Below, one piece after another: positions 35,003-44,427 of a DNA stretch of 64,000 nucleotides (position 1 is its first letter; each line of letters begins with the position of its first letter). The notes below the pieces were generated by a model. That model saw only the letters and a program-made list of their open reading frames with translations. It did no database searches and had not been told where the DNA came from. The DNA is from Cumulibacter soli. Lineage in GTDB: Bacteria > Actinomycetota > Actinomycetes > Mycobacteriales > Antricoccaceae. The position numbers and the translations under genes were made by a program. The DNA is taken from NCBI RefSeq assembly GCF_004382795.1, contig NZ_SMSG01000002.1, positions 124,001-188,000 of the forward strand, given 5' to 3'.

Positions 35003-36295
35003 CTAGGAGTCCTTTCCTTCGACGCGCATGACGCTGAGTACGTCGCGCACCAAGTCCGATGCTCGCAATTTCTCTACAGTGGCGGCCAGCGCTTCGTCCG
35101 GGGCAATGTGGGTGACGATCACGAGTTGAGCGTCCTCACCGCGGCCTTCTTGTCGAACGGTGGAGATGGACACGCCGTTGGCTGCGAACTCACTGGCCAC
35201 GGCGGCCAGCACACCAGCGCGGTCGGCAACGTCCAGACTCACGTGGTAGCGCGTCGGGGTCTTGCCCATCGGGCGCACCGGCAGCCCGGCGTACCGAGCC
35301 AGCTGCGCGCCGTTGGAGCGCGCGACCTTGTTCCGCGCGACCGCAACCACATCACCGAGCACCGCAGAGGCGGTCGGTGCACCGCCAGCCCCCTTGCCGT
35401 AGAACATCAGCGGCCCGGCCGCCTCGGCTTCGACGTACACGGCATTGAACGCGTCGCCGACGCTGGCCAGCGGGTGCGAGCGCGGCAGCATCGCCGGATA
35501 GACACGAACCGATATGGCCTCGCCGCCCTCGTCCGGTACGCGTTCACAGATCGCGAGGAGTTTGATCGTGCAATCCATCTCGCGGGCGCTGGCGACGTCC
35601 GCTGCGGTGACCGCCGAAATGCCTTCGCGGTAGACGTCGGCGGCGACCACGGGCGAGTGGAACGCTATTCCTGCGAGGATCGCGGCCTTGGATGCGGCGT
35701 CGAAGCCATCGACATCCGCCGTCGGATCCGCCTCTGCATAGCCGAGATCGGTAGCCTCGGAAAGTGCTTCGCTGAAACTCGAACCGGCCTCGTCCATCCT
35801 CGACAGGATGTAGTTGGTCGTGCCATTCACGATGCCCATCACCTGGGTGATGCGGTCACCGGTCAACGATTCGCTCAGCGGACGCAGAATCGGGATCGCT
35901 CCAGCCACGGCCGCTTCGTAGTAGAGATCGGCTCCGCCTGCCGCCGCAGCGGCCTGGAGTTCGTCGCCGGCCTCGGCCACCAGTGCCTTATTCGCGCTCA
36001 CCACGCTGACGCCTGCGCCCAACGCGCGCAGCAGCCAGGATTTGACCGGTTCGATACCGCCGATGACTTCCACGACGACGTCGATGTCCTTTGCCAGCAA
36101 CGCGTCGACATCCGTGGTGAGTAGTTCGGGTGAGACATCCGGGTGCCGCTCGGGGCGGCGTACCGCGATGCCTACGATCTGCAGCGGGGCACCAATGCGC
36201 GCCGTCAGGTCATCGGACTGTTCGGTGATGAGGCGCACGACCTCGCTACCGACTGTGCCGCAGCCCAACAGGGCTACCTTGATCGGCGTACTCAT
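35003..36295 (-). CDS. hom: Homoserine dehydrogenase with C-terminal ACT domain
   Basis: Enzyme of 430 residues reducing aspartate semialdehyde to homoserine. The Rossmann motif is GCGTVGSEV at residues 11-19; the catalytic core has [11 protein letters not shown] and [13 protein letters not shown]; residues from about 350 form an ACT domain ([18 protein letters not shown]), expected to give feedback inhibition by threonine. The ATG overlaps the lysA stop (ATGA), so lysA, hom, thrC and thrB are one operon. Confidence 0.97.
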   Translation of the reverse strand: MSTPIKVALLGCGTVGSEVVRLITEQSDDLTARIGAPLQIVGIAVRRPERHPDVSPELLTTDVDALLAKDIDVVVEVIGGIEPVKSWLLRALGAGVSVVSANKALVAEAGDELQAAAAAGGADLYYEAAVAGAIPILRPLSESLTGDRITQVMGIVNGTTNYILSRMDEAGSSFSEALSEATDLGYAEADPTADVDGFDAASKAAILAGIAFHSPVVAADVYREGISAVTAADVASAREMDCTIKLLAICERVPDEGGEAISVRVYPAMLPRSHPLASVGDAFNAVYVEAEAAGPLMFYGKGAGGAPTASAVLGDVVAVARNKVARSNGAQLARYAGLPVRPMGKTPTRYHVSLDVADRAGVLAAVASEFAANGVSISTVRQEGRGEDAQLVIVTHIAPDEALAATVEKLRASDLVRDVLSVMRVEGKDS

Positions 36296-37716
36296 TGCGC
36301 CTCCTTCGAGGAATGATCCGGCTGCAGCCCGACATCGAGAGAAAATATGTCCTCGAGCGTCTCACGACGCATCAGGACGGTGCCGACACCATCCTTGACA
36401 GCGACCACCGGGGGTTTTGTGAGCAGGTTGTAATTACTGGCCATCGCGCGGCAGTACGCGCCGGTCGCCGCGACCGCGAGCAGGTCGCCGGGCTGAACGT
36501 CACCGGGTAGCCAGAGGTCACGCACCACAATGTCGCCGCTCTCACAGTGCTTACCGACGATCCGCGCCGCTACTGCAGGTACCTCGGATAGCCGGTTGGC
36601 CAGTACGCAGGTGTATTGCGCGTCGTACAACGCGGTGCGAATGTTGTCGCTCATTCCACCGTCAACGCTCACGTACAGACGTGTGCCCTTGTCCAGTTGC
36701 ACCGGCTTGACCGTGCCAACCTCGTAGAGGGTGATTGTCGGCGGTCCGGAGATCGCGCGCCCTGGCTCGACACTGATCCGCGGCGTGCTGCTTAACGCGG
36801 CCGCGGCACATTCGGCCTCGACGATGCCACGCAGCGACTCGGCGACGTCCTGAGGACGCAGCGGGTCGTCGTCGGCGGTGTAGGCGATGCCCAGTCCGCC
36901 ACCAAGGTCGATCTCCTGGAGTTCGATTCCATGGGTGTCACGAATCTCGGCGAGCAGTTCGACAACTCGCCGCGCGGCTACTCCGAACCCTGACATATCG
37001 AAGATCTGAGATCCGATATGACTGTGCAATCCGATGAGGCTCAGCGATGATTCGGCGAGCACGGCGGCGACCGCGCGGGACGCGGCACCACCGGAGATCG
37101 AGAACCCAAATTTCTGATCCTCGTGCGCGGTGGCAATGAACTCGTGCGTATGGGCCTCAACGCCAACAGTGACCCGTACTTGAACGGGCTGCACGATGCC
37201 GCGCTCGGCCGCGATCGGCGCGAGGCGGGCGATCTCATCGAGCGAGTCCACGATGATGCGGCCGACCCCGGCCTCGACGGCGCGTATGAGTTCAGCTACG
37301 GACTTGTTGTTTCCGTGCAGCGCGATCCGTGCCGGCGGAAACCCGCTGCGTAGCGCGAGCTCCAGTTCGCCGCCAGAGGCGACATCCAGACCGAGTCCGT
37401 CTTCGTCGAGCCAACGGACAACCTGAGAGCTGAGGAAGGATTTGCCCGCATAGAAGACATCCATCCCCGCGAATGACGCCTGATAATCGCGACTACGACC
37501 GCGAAAGTCGGCCTCATCCAAGAAGTACGCCGGGGTGCCGTACTGCGCTGCGAGATCGGTGACGCCAGCACCACCTAGGACAAGTACGCCGTCTCGACGG
37601 TGCGCACCGGCCGGCCAGACCTGCGCATCGATTGCGTTGACGTCCTCGGGTCGCGGCGGGAGACCGTCCGGAACCTGCAGTCCGCCGTGCAGCGGACCAG
37701 CGGGGTGTGCGTGCAT
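36292..37716 (-). CDS. lysA: Diaminopimelate decarboxylase
   Basis: PLP enzyme (474 residues), the last step of lysine synthesis. The PLP lysine is in FYAGKSFLSS; the barrel carries the GLHSHIGSQ motif and EIDLGGGLGI; EPGRAISGPP and the catalytic ESGD (as CESGDIVV) are in the C-terminal part. The ATG at 37716 lies 13 bases past the argS stop with TAGGAG overlapping that stop, so the longer frame to 37755 is rejected. Confidence 0.97.
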   Translation of the reverse strand: MHAHPAGPLHGGLQVPDGLPPRPEDVNAIDAQVWPAGAHRRDGVLVLGGAGVTDLAAQYGTPAYFLDEADFRGRSRDYQASFAGMDVFYAGKSFLSSQVVRWLDEDGLGLDVASGGELELALRSGFPPARIALHGNNKSVAELIRAVEAGVGRIIVDSLDEIARLAPIAAERGIVQPVQVRVTVGVEAHTHEFIATAHEDQKFGFSISGGAASRAVAAVLAESSLSLIGLHSHIGSQIFDMSGFGVAARRVVELLAEIRDTHGIELQEIDLGGGLGIAYTADDDPLRPQDVAESLRGIVEAECAAAALSSTPRISVEPGRAISGPPTITLYEVGTVKPVQLDKGTRLYVSVDGGMSDNIRTALYDAQYTCVLANRLSEVPAVAARIVGKHCESGDIVVRDLWLPGDVQPGDLLAVAATGAYCRAMASNYNLLTKPPVVAVKDGVGTVLMRRETLEDIFSLDVGLQPDHSSKEAQ

Positions 37717-37729
37717 GAGTAACAGTCTC

Positions 37730-39385
37730 CTACATCTGCTGCGGGGCCGAGACACCCAGCAGGCCGAGCGCGTTCGCGAGTACGACGCGCGTGGCCTCGC
37801 ATAACCAAAGCCGTGCGGTGGTCACCTCGTCGGGCTCCTCACCGCTAGCTGGTAACACGCGACAGGAATCGTAGAACTTGTGGTACGCCGCTGCGAGGGT
37901 CTCGGCGTATCGCGCGATGCGATGAACTTCCCGCAACTCGCCCGCTCCAGCCACGATCCGCGGGTAGCCGGCGAGGGTGGTCAGTAATGCGACCTCCTTC
38001 TCGTGGCTCAATACGGAGGCGTCGTACGACTCGCCGCGGGCGATGCCCAGGTCGGCCGCGTTGCGTTGCAGCGAGGAAAGCCGGGCGTGCGCGTATTGCA
38101 CGTAGAAGACCGGGTTGTCGGAGGTCTTGCGTTCCCACAGGCCTAGATCGATGTCCATGGTGGAATCCATCGAGGATCGGGCCATCACGTAGCGTCCGGC
38201 ATCGTTGCCAACGGCGGCGACTAGATCATCGAGCGTTACGACGTTCCCGGCGCGTTTGCTCATCTTGACCGTCTCGCCGTCGCGGCTGAGCGTGACCATC
38301 TGGCCAATCAGAATTTCTAGATTCTCGTCTGGATCGTCGCCGAGGGCGGCCGCCATCGCCCGCATGCGGCCGATATAGCCGTGGTGGTCGGCCCCGAGAA
38401 TAAGCATCGCCTTCTCAAAGCCTCGCGAACGCTTGTTCGCGTAATAGGCAACGTCTGCGGCGAAGTACGTCGGGGCTCCGCCGCCACGGATCAGCACACG
38501 GTCCTTGTCGTCACCGAACGTTGTGGTGCGCAGCCACACGGCGTCGTCCTGCTCATAGATGTGCCCGAGTTCGCGCAGTTTGTCGATCGCGCCGTTCACG
38601 TCGCCATCATCGTGCAGTTCGCGCTCGTTGAAGAATCGATCGAACTCCACACCGAAGGCCGACAACGCCTGGCGGATGTCGGCGAACATTCGCTGGATGC
38701 CAACCGTGCGGAAGGTTTCGAGGGCCGCCTCTTCGGGTTGGTCCAGGACGCCGGGCACTTCATCACGTACATGCGCGGCGACATCGGCGATGTACGCGCC
38801 GTGATAGCCGTCCTCGGGGATCTGCGCGCCTCGCGCGGAGGCGTAGACGGACGCGGCGAATCGATCGATCTGGGATCCGGCGTCGTTGAAGTAGTACTCC
38901 GAAGCGACGTCCGCACCACAGGCGCGCATGATGCGCACCAACGCATCCCCCACCGCCGCCCACCGCGCCGAAGCGAGCGTGACTGGACCGGTGGGGTTCG
39001 CCGACACGAATTCGAGGTTGATCCGCTTCCCCGACATCGTTTCGTTGCGCCCGTATGCCTCGCCGGCGGCGATGATGGCGCCCGCGAGCGCGCCGAGGCT
39101 CGCCGAACTCAGCGTGATGTTCAGGAAGCCCGGCCCGGCCACCTCTACGCCCGCGATTGCCTCGTGCCGCTGGAGTTCGGCGGCAATCAACTCCGCCACA
39201 TCACGCGGCGGCTTGCCCGCCGGCTTCGCCAGACGCATAGCGACGTTGGTCGCGAAATCGCCGTGCCCGGACTGACGCGGTCGCTGCACGACGATGTCGT
39301 CCGGTACGTCGACGGTGAGGTCGCCGCGCTCGACTAGCGAGCGCAGTGCGGCCTGGATCACAGCGGAAAGCTCTTCGGGGGTCAC
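37730..39385 (-). CDS. argS: Arginine-tRNA ligase with degenerate HIGH motif
   Basis: Class I aminoacyl-tRNA synthetase of 551 residues. The N-terminal Add1 domain has [13 protein letters not shown] and GPGFLNITL; the catalytic domain has [11 protein letters not shown] and RWAAVGDAL; the second signature [10 protein letters not shown] is intact; the C-terminal anticodon-binding helices contain YAHARLSS and end near LCEATRVVL. Where mycobacterial ArgS has HIGG after NPTGPI, this one reads TLAS (residues 136-139), so the first HIGH histidine and a glycine are missing. The frame is clean and the gene heads the lysA-hom-thr operon, so it is probably functional. A second argS elsewhere cannot be excluded. 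Confidence 0.94.
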   Translation of the reverse strand: MTPEELSAVIQAALRSLVERGDLTVDVPDDIVVQRPRQSGHGDFATNVAMRLAKPAGKPPRDVAELIAAELQRHEAIAGVEVAGPGFLNITLSSASLGALAGAIIAAGEAYGRNETMSGKRINLEFVSANPTGPVTLASARWAAVGDALVRIMRACGADVASEYYFNDAGSQIDRFAASVYASARGAQIPEDGYHGAYIADVAAHVRDEVPGVLDQPEEAALETFRTVGIQRMFADIRQALSAFGVEFDRFFNERELHDDGDVNGAIDKLRELGHIYEQDDAVWLRTTTFGDDKDRVLIRGGGAPTYFAADVAYYANKRSRGFEKAMLILGADHHGYIGRMRAMAAALGDDPDENLEILIGQMVTLSRDGETVKMSKRAGNVVTLDDLVAAVGNDAGRYVMARSSMDSTMDIDLGLWERKTSDNPVFYVQYAHARLSSLQRNAADLGIARGESYDASVLSHEKEVALLTTLAGYPRIVAGAGELREVHRIARYAETLAAAYHKFYDSCRVLPASGEEPDEVTTARLWLCEATRVVLANALGLLGVSAPQQM

Positions 39386-39497
39386 CGGGCAATTCTAGGA
39401 GAGTCACGCGCCGCGTGTGGACCCGGCCGTCCTGGCCTTCCACCTAGCCCGAGCCCTCGTCACTACGCGGACCTTGTTACGATGGTCAGGTTGTGTT

Positions 39498-39569
39498 GCC
39501 CCCGTAGCTCAGGGGATAGAGCACCGCCCTCCGGAGGCGGGAGCGCAGGTTCGAATCCTGCCGGGGGCG
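39498..39569 (+). tRNA. tRNA-Arg (anticodon CCG)
   Basis: A full cloverleaf of 72 bases folds: acceptor GCCCCCG with CGGGGGC, D arm GCTC/GAGC, anticodon stem CCGCC/GGCGG with loop CTCCGGA (anticodon CCG), and T arm GCAGG/CCTGC around TTCGAAT. The discriminator is G and the 3' CCA is not encoded. CCG reads the Arg codon CGG. It lies beyond the argS start, a fitting but probably accidental neighbour. Confidence 0.97.
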
Positions 39570-39582
39570 CAATTTTCTTGAT

Positions 39583-39621
39583 GCCCGACCGCGCTGCGAT
39601 GCGTCGTCGGGCTTTTAGTTT
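39583..39621 (+). terminator. Terminator downstream of tRNA-Arg
   Basis: Seven-base arms GCCCGAC and GTCGGGC are followed by TTTTAGTTT, one of the few T-rich terminators in the window. Its tail overlaps the stop codon of the convergent membrane-protein gene. Confidence 0.75.
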
Positions 39622-40073
39622 CTGGCGGGCCGAACCAGCTGTCGGATCGCCGCAGCGACAGTCGCCAATGCGGCACCTAGCGTCAGGTACAACCCCGACG
39701 CTATCGAGTATCCGCTGTCGGTGGCGAGCATCACCATTGATGTCGCGAACGCACACGCAAGGGCGAGGCTCAAGATCACCGCAGGCCGGCGGCGAACCAG
39801 AATCGCGGTGATCGCGAACGCAAGGATGACGGCTACACCGATGGCGAGCGCGCCGACAACCCTCACATTGACCGCTCCGAAGAGTCCCCACAGCGATGGG
39901 CTCTGGGCTAGCTCGATGCTTTCGTAGCTCGGGTCGGTCCCTAGTCCGGTGGCGACGTAGTACTCGCCCGCGCGTGAAATCCACGGAACCGCACTGGCGG
40001 TGAGCACCAATACCCCGGCGGCGGGCTGAAGTCGGTCGAGCAATGAACCATCGACTTGTAGGTTTTTATCCAT
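39615..40073 (-). CDS. Hypothetical four-helix membrane protein
   Basis: Protein of 152 residues with four predicted membrane helices: LQPAAGVLVLTASAVPWI, VVGALAIGVAVILAFAITAIL, PAVILSLALACAFATSMVML and ASGLYLTLGAALATVAAAI, with an extracytoplasmic loop of about 45 residues after the first. No family recognised. It follows the degenerate ABC ATPase gene by 38 bases on the same strand, so the two may form a membrane/ATPase pair. The ATG at 40073 is preferred over the upstream Arg-rich frame. Confidence 0.65.
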   Translation of the reverse strand: MDKNLQVDGSLLDRLQPAAGVLVLTASAVPWISRAGEYYVATGLGTDPSYESIELAQSPSLWGLFGAVNVRVVGALAIGVAVILAFAITAILVRRRPAVILSLALACAFATSMVMLATDSGYSIASGLYLTLGAALATVAAAIRQLVRPARN

Positions 40074-40111
40074 AGAACATCGACGTCGCCGAGTCGATAC
40101 CGTTCCATTTC

Positions 40112-40711
40112 TTACCTCTCGAGGCCCAGGCTGTCCAGGTCGTCGACAACGAAATCGGCGCATGCGTCCGCGAGCAGGTCGTTGAACGTCGCCAGAACGA
40201 CCACCCGACCGCTCTCGAGCGCACTCGAGATCGTCCTACTGAGCCACCTCATGGCCCTCGAGTCCAGTCCGCGCTCGGGCTCGTCGAGGACGACCAAGGA
40301 TGCATCCCCGGCGAACGCGGTCGCGATCGCTATTTGACGGCGCTCACCCTGCGACATCGCCCAGGGCTCGTGATCTATGCGGTGCGCGAGTCCGATCTCC
40401 TCCAGCACGGCGTGCGGAGTCCTCATCGAGCGGTGTTGCGCGAGTTCGCGCATCATCGAGTCGCGCACCGCGGCGGTATCGATAAGGTCGTCTCGATGCC
40501 ATACGGCCGCGGCAACCGGCGCCCGCACGGTGCCTTCCGGAACCGCAGCGGGGTGGGCGATGGCGTGCAGCAGCGCCGTACGGCACTCGGTATCTGCATC
40601 AACCACAGCGAGGCATTCACCCGCTCCGAGGTCGAATGAGACAGGCCGCGCAAGCCCGGCTACCGCAACGCCCCGGAGGCTCACGACCGGACTTGGGGAT
40701 TCATTGCTCAT
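40112..40711 (-). CDS. ABC-type ATPase-like protein with degenerate Walker A
   Basis: Protein of 199 residues with the outline of an ABC ATPase. Walker B (SLVVLDEPERGLD, residues 138-150) and a signature-like MSQGERRQIAIA (119-130) are intact, but the P-loop position reads VVDADTECRTALL instead of GPNGAGKTTLL: all three glycines are lost and the lysine is Arg44. The H-loop histidine is also missing (LATFNDLL). ATP binding and hydrolysis are therefore doubtful. Its partner may be the four-helix protein just downstream. It is divergent from the propeller gene at 40802. The frame is intact, so it is not an obvious pseudogene. Confidence 0.75.
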   Translation of the reverse strand: MSNESPSPVVSLRGVAVAGLARPVSFDLGAGECLAVVDADTECRTALLHAIAHPAAVPEGTVRAPVAAAVWHRDDLIDTAAVRDSMMRELAQHRSMRTPHAVLEEIGLAHRIDHEPWAMSQGERRQIAIATAFAGDASLVVLDEPERGLDSRAMRWLSRTISSALESGRVVVLATFNDLLADACADFVVDDLDSLGLER

Positions 40712-40801
40712 ACGCTGCCTCTCGAACGATGCTCTCCCCAGCCTTACCAGGCCGATCTTGGGAACCATCCTCGACGTTACGACGCCGTACCCACCACATT
40801 C

Positions 40802-42466
40802 ATGAAATTCGGAGGCGATACGGCTGTGCTTGCACGCGCGCAGACGATGTTCTCAACGATGTCGGTGGGTACGGCGCTAGGCATTGGGGCGTGTGTTGCT
40901 GCGATCGCGTTGGCGTTTCTGCTCGATACTGACGCCGCGGCCACGTGGTTCGGTCCCGGGTGGGTCATCGTTCCGGCGCTCGCCATCCTGCTCCTGCTCC
41001 TGCCCGGCACGCGGGCGAGCCGCATCGCCGCCCTGGGCCTCGGCGTTGCGGTGCTGGCGGCGTGCGGGTGGTTCGCCGTTAACGGTTTTCGCACCGGCAC
41101 TCCTGGTGAAGCGTTCGGTTCGCTCACGGTGTGCGCGCTGGTGGCGACGGGGACGACAACATGGAGTCTCACACGTTCGTCCGCGCGAACGCGACCATCC
41201 GGACTTGCGCGCTTGTCCGAAAGATCTGCCGGTCCCCTGGCAGTTATCGTGGCGGGCGCATCGCTCCTGACGGGCATCGGCGTTCTATTCGGTCCCGTGT
41301 GGAAATACCAGACTGAAGTCTCGAACACTGCGCCACGCGCCGAGATCGCACATATCCCTGGCGTCCCCGCATCGTCACTGTGGACCGCGCAGACCACCGA
41401 TTCCGGATCGAGCATCGGCCCCCGCGAGGACCAGGTGGTTGCCGCGGGTGCTGGATTCGTGACGATCGCTGACTATCCACAGGCGCCATCGCAGCGAGTC
41501 CTCGCGGTGGACGGCGCCACGGGTGAGGTGCGATGGCAGTACGCATTGGACGGCGCGCACCCCCGCTCGATCGCCGCGAGCGCGGACGGTGCGCACGTCA
41601 TCGTGAGTTTCGCACCGGGCGGCACACAGGTCTCGCCGGTGCACCGGCTGGTCGTGCTGGATGCGATGACTGGCGAGCGCACCGCTGACCTGATCGCGAG
41701 CCGGTACGTGGACGCCGATCTGATGTCGGTGACCGCGACGAAACTCGTGTTGCCCATGGCAGAACTAGGCACCGGATCCGATTCGACGGCGCTGGTCGGC
41801 ATTGACCTGACCTCGGGCGAGATCAGGTGGGAGGCCCTCCCACCGCAGGGATGCACCTGGGTATCGCAGCGAGCGGCTGCGATAAATGACGCCTCCGTAC
41901 AGGCAGTAAGTTGCTCAGATTCTGCCCGGGTGATCACCGTGGCCGACGAGGACGGCACGTTCCGTTGGCAACACACCGTCGAGGCGCCGCAGAACACTGC
42001 GGCCATCGGGCTACTCACGGCAGGTGCAGACGACTCGGTGATCACTAGCCGGCTCGAATTGGCCGGTCAGCCCGCTCAGGTCGCTGTCCTGAGCGCGGCC
42101 TCCGGGCACGTTGTACTCGAACTGCCTTCCTCTGCGTATCCGCGCGACACCGGTGCCCTGCTGGCCGTCCCGTCGACCGATGGCGAGTCGATGTCGATCC
42201 TGGGTCCTGACAGTGCGGCGACCATCGCGTACCCGAACACGTTGTGCGGGGACGATTATGTCGCCGCTACGTCGACGTACGAGGCGATCATCGGAACGTG
42301 CACTGACCTCGATGGGACGAGCGCCGTGGTGGCTGTTCCGCTCGATGGCTCGCTGGCCGCAGTGGTAGCGACGGATTCGGCCCCATCCTTGCTACTTGCC
42401 ATTCCCGGCGGGCTATTGGTCGCATCGGGCGAGCCGGACGGTACCCGGTACGAGGTGTTCGGCTGA
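40802..42466 (+). CDS. Membrane-anchored PQQ-type beta-propeller protein
   Basis: Protein of 554 residues. The first 170 residues contain about four membrane helices (MSVGTALGIGACVAAIALAF, VIVPALAILLLLL, IAALGLGVAVLAACGWF and PLAVIVAGASLLTGIGVLF); the rest, outside the membrane, consists of PQQ-like propeller repeats such as VLAVDGATGEVRWQYAL, LVGIDLTSGEIRWEA and TVADEDGTFRWQH. No PQQ-binding residues can be claimed. Two cysteine-containing loops (PQGCTWVSQ and LCGDDYVA) may form disulphides. Function unknown; the neighbours are the degenerate ABC ATPase and a tRNA, so this is an accessory group. Confidence 0.8.
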   Translation: MKFGGDTAVLARAQTMFSTMSVGTALGIGACVAAIALAFLLDTDAAATWFGPGWVIVPALAILLLLLPGTRASRIAALGLGVAVLAACGWFAVNGFRTGTPGEAFGSLTVCALVATGTTTWSLTRSSARTRPSGLARLSERSAGPLAVIVAGASLLTGIGVLFGPVWKYQTEVSNTAPRAEIAHIPGVPASSLWTAQTTDSGSSIGPREDQVVAAGAGFVTIADYPQAPSQRVLAVDGATGEVRWQYALDGAHPRSIAASADGAHVIVSFAPGGTQVSPVHRLVVLDAMTGERTADLIASRYVDADLMSVTATKLVLPMAELGTGSDSTALVGIDLTSGEIRWEALPPQGCTWVSQRAAAINDASVQAVSCSDSARVITVADEDGTFRWQHTVEAPQNTAAIGLLTAGADDSVITSRLELAGQPAQVAVLSAASGHVVLELPSSAYPRDTGALLAVPSTDGESMSILGPDSAATIAYPNTLCGDDYVAATSTYEAIIGTCTDLDGTSAVVAVPLDGSLAAVVATDSAPSLLLAIPGGLLVASGEPDGTRYEVFG

Positions 42467-42521
42467 TCCGAGCGCTACGCGCCCGAGTAGACGCCCGCGA
42501 ACGGTGCGCTTGCCCAGTCAG

Positions 42522-43025
42522 TTACCGAGGGCGGGTCCGGCGCAGCCAGAGGAGCCCGAGGATCGGTAGTACGAGCGGGATCATGCCGTAGCCGCTGCCG
42601 AAATGCGACCACACGGTCGCGTCCGGGAATTCCTCCGGCACGATGTAGCTCGCCGCGCCGACGACGACCACGCCCACTAATTCAACGATGCACATCGCCC
42701 AGGCCGCGCGCCACGACGAACGCGACTCACGGCTCAAGAAGTACGCGTTCGCCAGATAAATCAGCGCGGCTACCGCCGAGAGCGTGTACGCAACGGGTGC
42801 TTCATCGAACTTCATCACGATCTGCACCCCGGCGCGGGCCCCGGCCGCGACCGCGAAGATCCCGTACACCAGCACGAGGATGCGCCCCGGACCAACCGAA
42901 CGCCTCGATCGCGCTGGAGGGCGCGTCCCGGCCGCCGCATCGACATCGCCACCGACGACATCGCTGCCGCCGACATCGGCCGCCACAGGTTCGGCACCCC
43001 GGTCGGGCTTATTTATCGGGTCCAC
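42522..43025 (-). CDS. Conserved actinobacterial membrane protein, function unknown
   Basis: Protein of 167 residues from the GTG at 43025. A polar N-terminal 50 residues is followed by about four membrane helices, with segments GRILVLVYGIFAVAAGARAG and FPDATVWSHFGSGYGMIPLVLPILGL, that I associate with a conserved actinobacterial integral membrane family lacking a known role. The start overlaps the end of the upstream membrane-protein gene by 13 bases, so the two are probably translated together. Confidence 0.7.
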   Translation of the reverse strand: MDPINKPDRGAEPVAADVGGSDVVGGDVDAAAGTRPPARSRRSVGPGRILVLVYGIFAVAAGARAGVQIVMKFDEAPVAYTLSAVAALIYLANAYFLSRESRSSWRAAWAMCIVELVGVVVVGAASYIVPEEFPDATVWSHFGSGYGMIPLVLPILGLLWLRRTRPR

Positions 43026-43369
43026 AGCTGGTACATCCTGACCTCGAGTACGGCGACCGTCAGCGCCGCGACGAGCAGTGCCACCGCGCTCCATTTAGAA
43101 CGTTCGACCCGGGCGACGTAGGCGGCCGCCGGCATCAGCAAGGCGTTGGTGATCCCATAGCCGATGAAGGTCGCGAGCTCGTTAGTGGTGTGTCCACGCG
43201 CCAACTGCACCCCGGACACCACTGCTTGCGCCACCACGGCGAGCGCGGTGAGGACCAGCAGCACCTGTGCCGGTCGGCGCGGCGGTGTCGATGAACGAAA
43301 ATCCACGTACGCCACGATCGCCAACAACACCGCCACCGCGATGATGCCGTACCGAAGCCAGTCGACCAT
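43013..43369 (-). CDS. Conserved small membrane protein, partner of the downstream gene
   Basis: Protein of 118 residues with four predicted membrane helices (WLRYGIIAVAVLLAIVAYV, VLLVLTALAVVAQAVVSGV, FIGYGITNALLMPAAAYV, SAVALLVAALTVAVLEV). No catalytic motif is visible. The ATG at 43369 is chosen because the protein then begins directly with the first helix. It is divergent from the ABC transporter genes at 43456 and overlaps the next membrane protein gene. Confidence 0.7.
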   Translation of the reverse strand: MVDWLRYGIIAVAVLLAIVAYVDFRSSTPPRRPAQVLLVLTALAVVAQAVVSGVQLARGHTTNELATFIGYGITNALLMPAAAYVARVERSKWSAVALLVAALTVAVLEVRMYQLWTR

Positions 43370-43443
43370 GTTCGTTCCATCCTGCCGCGCGTCAACCTTG
43401 GACACGCTACCCTTCGCGCGAGCAGCATCGGCGTACGCCTATG

Positions 43444-43449
43444 TAGGGT
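43444..43449 (+). promoter_or_regulatory. Putative -10 element (TAGGGT) for the ABC transporter operon
   Basis: TAGGGT is followed by GTGGGT and the GTG at 43456, another leaderless arrangement. Confidence 0.5.
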
Positions 43450-43455
43450 GTGGGT

Positions 43456-44427
43456 GTGACTGTTACCGCACACGCTAACGAGTCCGACCATCAATCCGGC
43501 CGCATTGTCGCCTCTGGTCTCACGAAGATCTACCGGAACAAAGCTGCGGTCAACGACCTGAGTTTCACCGTCGAGCCTGGCTCGATCACCGGATTTCTGG
43601 GACCGAACGGGGCCGGGAAATCAACCACGATGCGCATGCTGCTCGGCCTCTCCACGCCGACGCGGGGCTCGTCCACGATCAATGGCGTCGCGTACGCCGA
43701 CCTGGCGGACCCGACGAGCGTGGTGGGCTCGGTACTCGATCCACGTTTCCATCCGGGCCGCACGGGGCGCGACCACCTGCGTATCTATTGTGCGGCGGCA
43801 AAACTCCCCGACAAACGCGCCGACGAAGTACTGCACATGGTCGGTTTGGACAACGCCGCGAATCGGCGAACCGGCGGCTACTCGCTGGGTATGCGCCAGC
43901 GTCTGGGTCTCGCTACCGCGCTTCTGGGCGACCCGCGCATCCTGCTGCTGGACGAGCCGGCGAACGGGCTTGACCCGGAGGGCATCGCCTGGTTACGGCG
44001 CTTCCTGCAGCATCTCGCAGCCGAGGGCCGCACCATCCTGGTGTCCAGCCACATCCTGCAGGAGGTCGAACAGACGGTCGACCGCGTCATCATCATCGCG
44101 CGCGGCGAACTCGTCCGCGAAGGCACCGTGGCCGAACTCGCCGGCTCAATTCAGCCGACCACGATCGTGCGCTCCCCCGACCTGGGCACGCTGCGTGAAG
44201 CGTACGAACGCGCGTTCCCCGGTGCGGTCGAGGCCGTGGACGATTTCCTGCGTGTGACCGGACCGCCGACTGCGGCGCTGGGCGAGATCGCCTTCCAAAC
44301 CGGCACCATGCTGCACGAGCTCACCGACGATAAGAAGGACCTCGAGTACCTCTACTTCCAGCTCACCGGAGGACTCGGCGAGTACGAGACGGACGACCCT
44401 GCTGCTAGCGGAGAGGTACACCCGTGA
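43456..44427 (+). CDS. ABC-2 type transporter, ATP-binding protein
   Basis: ATPase of 323 residues. Walker A is GPNGAGKSTT, the signature is YSLGMRQRLGLATALLG, Walker B is ILLLDEPANGLDP and the H-loop is SSHIL. The GTG at 43456 is preferred over that at 43450 because of the leaderless -10 at 43444. A C-terminal extension of about 90 residues after the ATPase core may contact the permease. Its stop overlaps the permease start (GTGA), so it forms an exporter pair. The substrate is unknown; the family includes bacitracin- and lantibiotic-type exporters. Confidence 0.93.
   Translation: MTVTAHANESDHQSGRIVASGLTKIYRNKAAVNDLSFTVEPGSITGFLGPNGAGKSTTMRMLLGLSTPTRGSSTINGVAYADLADPTSVVGSVLDPRFHPGRTGRDHLRIYCAAAKLPDKRADEVLHMVGLDNAANRRTGGYSLGMRQRLGLATALLGDPRILLLDEPANGLDPEGIAWLRRFLQHLAAEGRTILVSSHILQEVEQTVDRVIIIARGELVREGTVAELAGSIQPTTIVRSPDLGTLREAYERAFPGAVEAVDDFLRVTGPPTAALGEIAFQTGTMLHELTDDKKDLEYLYFQLTGGLGEYETDDPAASGEVHP

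Noticed and set aside
39498-42466. Integrated mobile element at tRNA-Arg
   Set aside because: No integrase, transposase or duplicated tRNA end was found.
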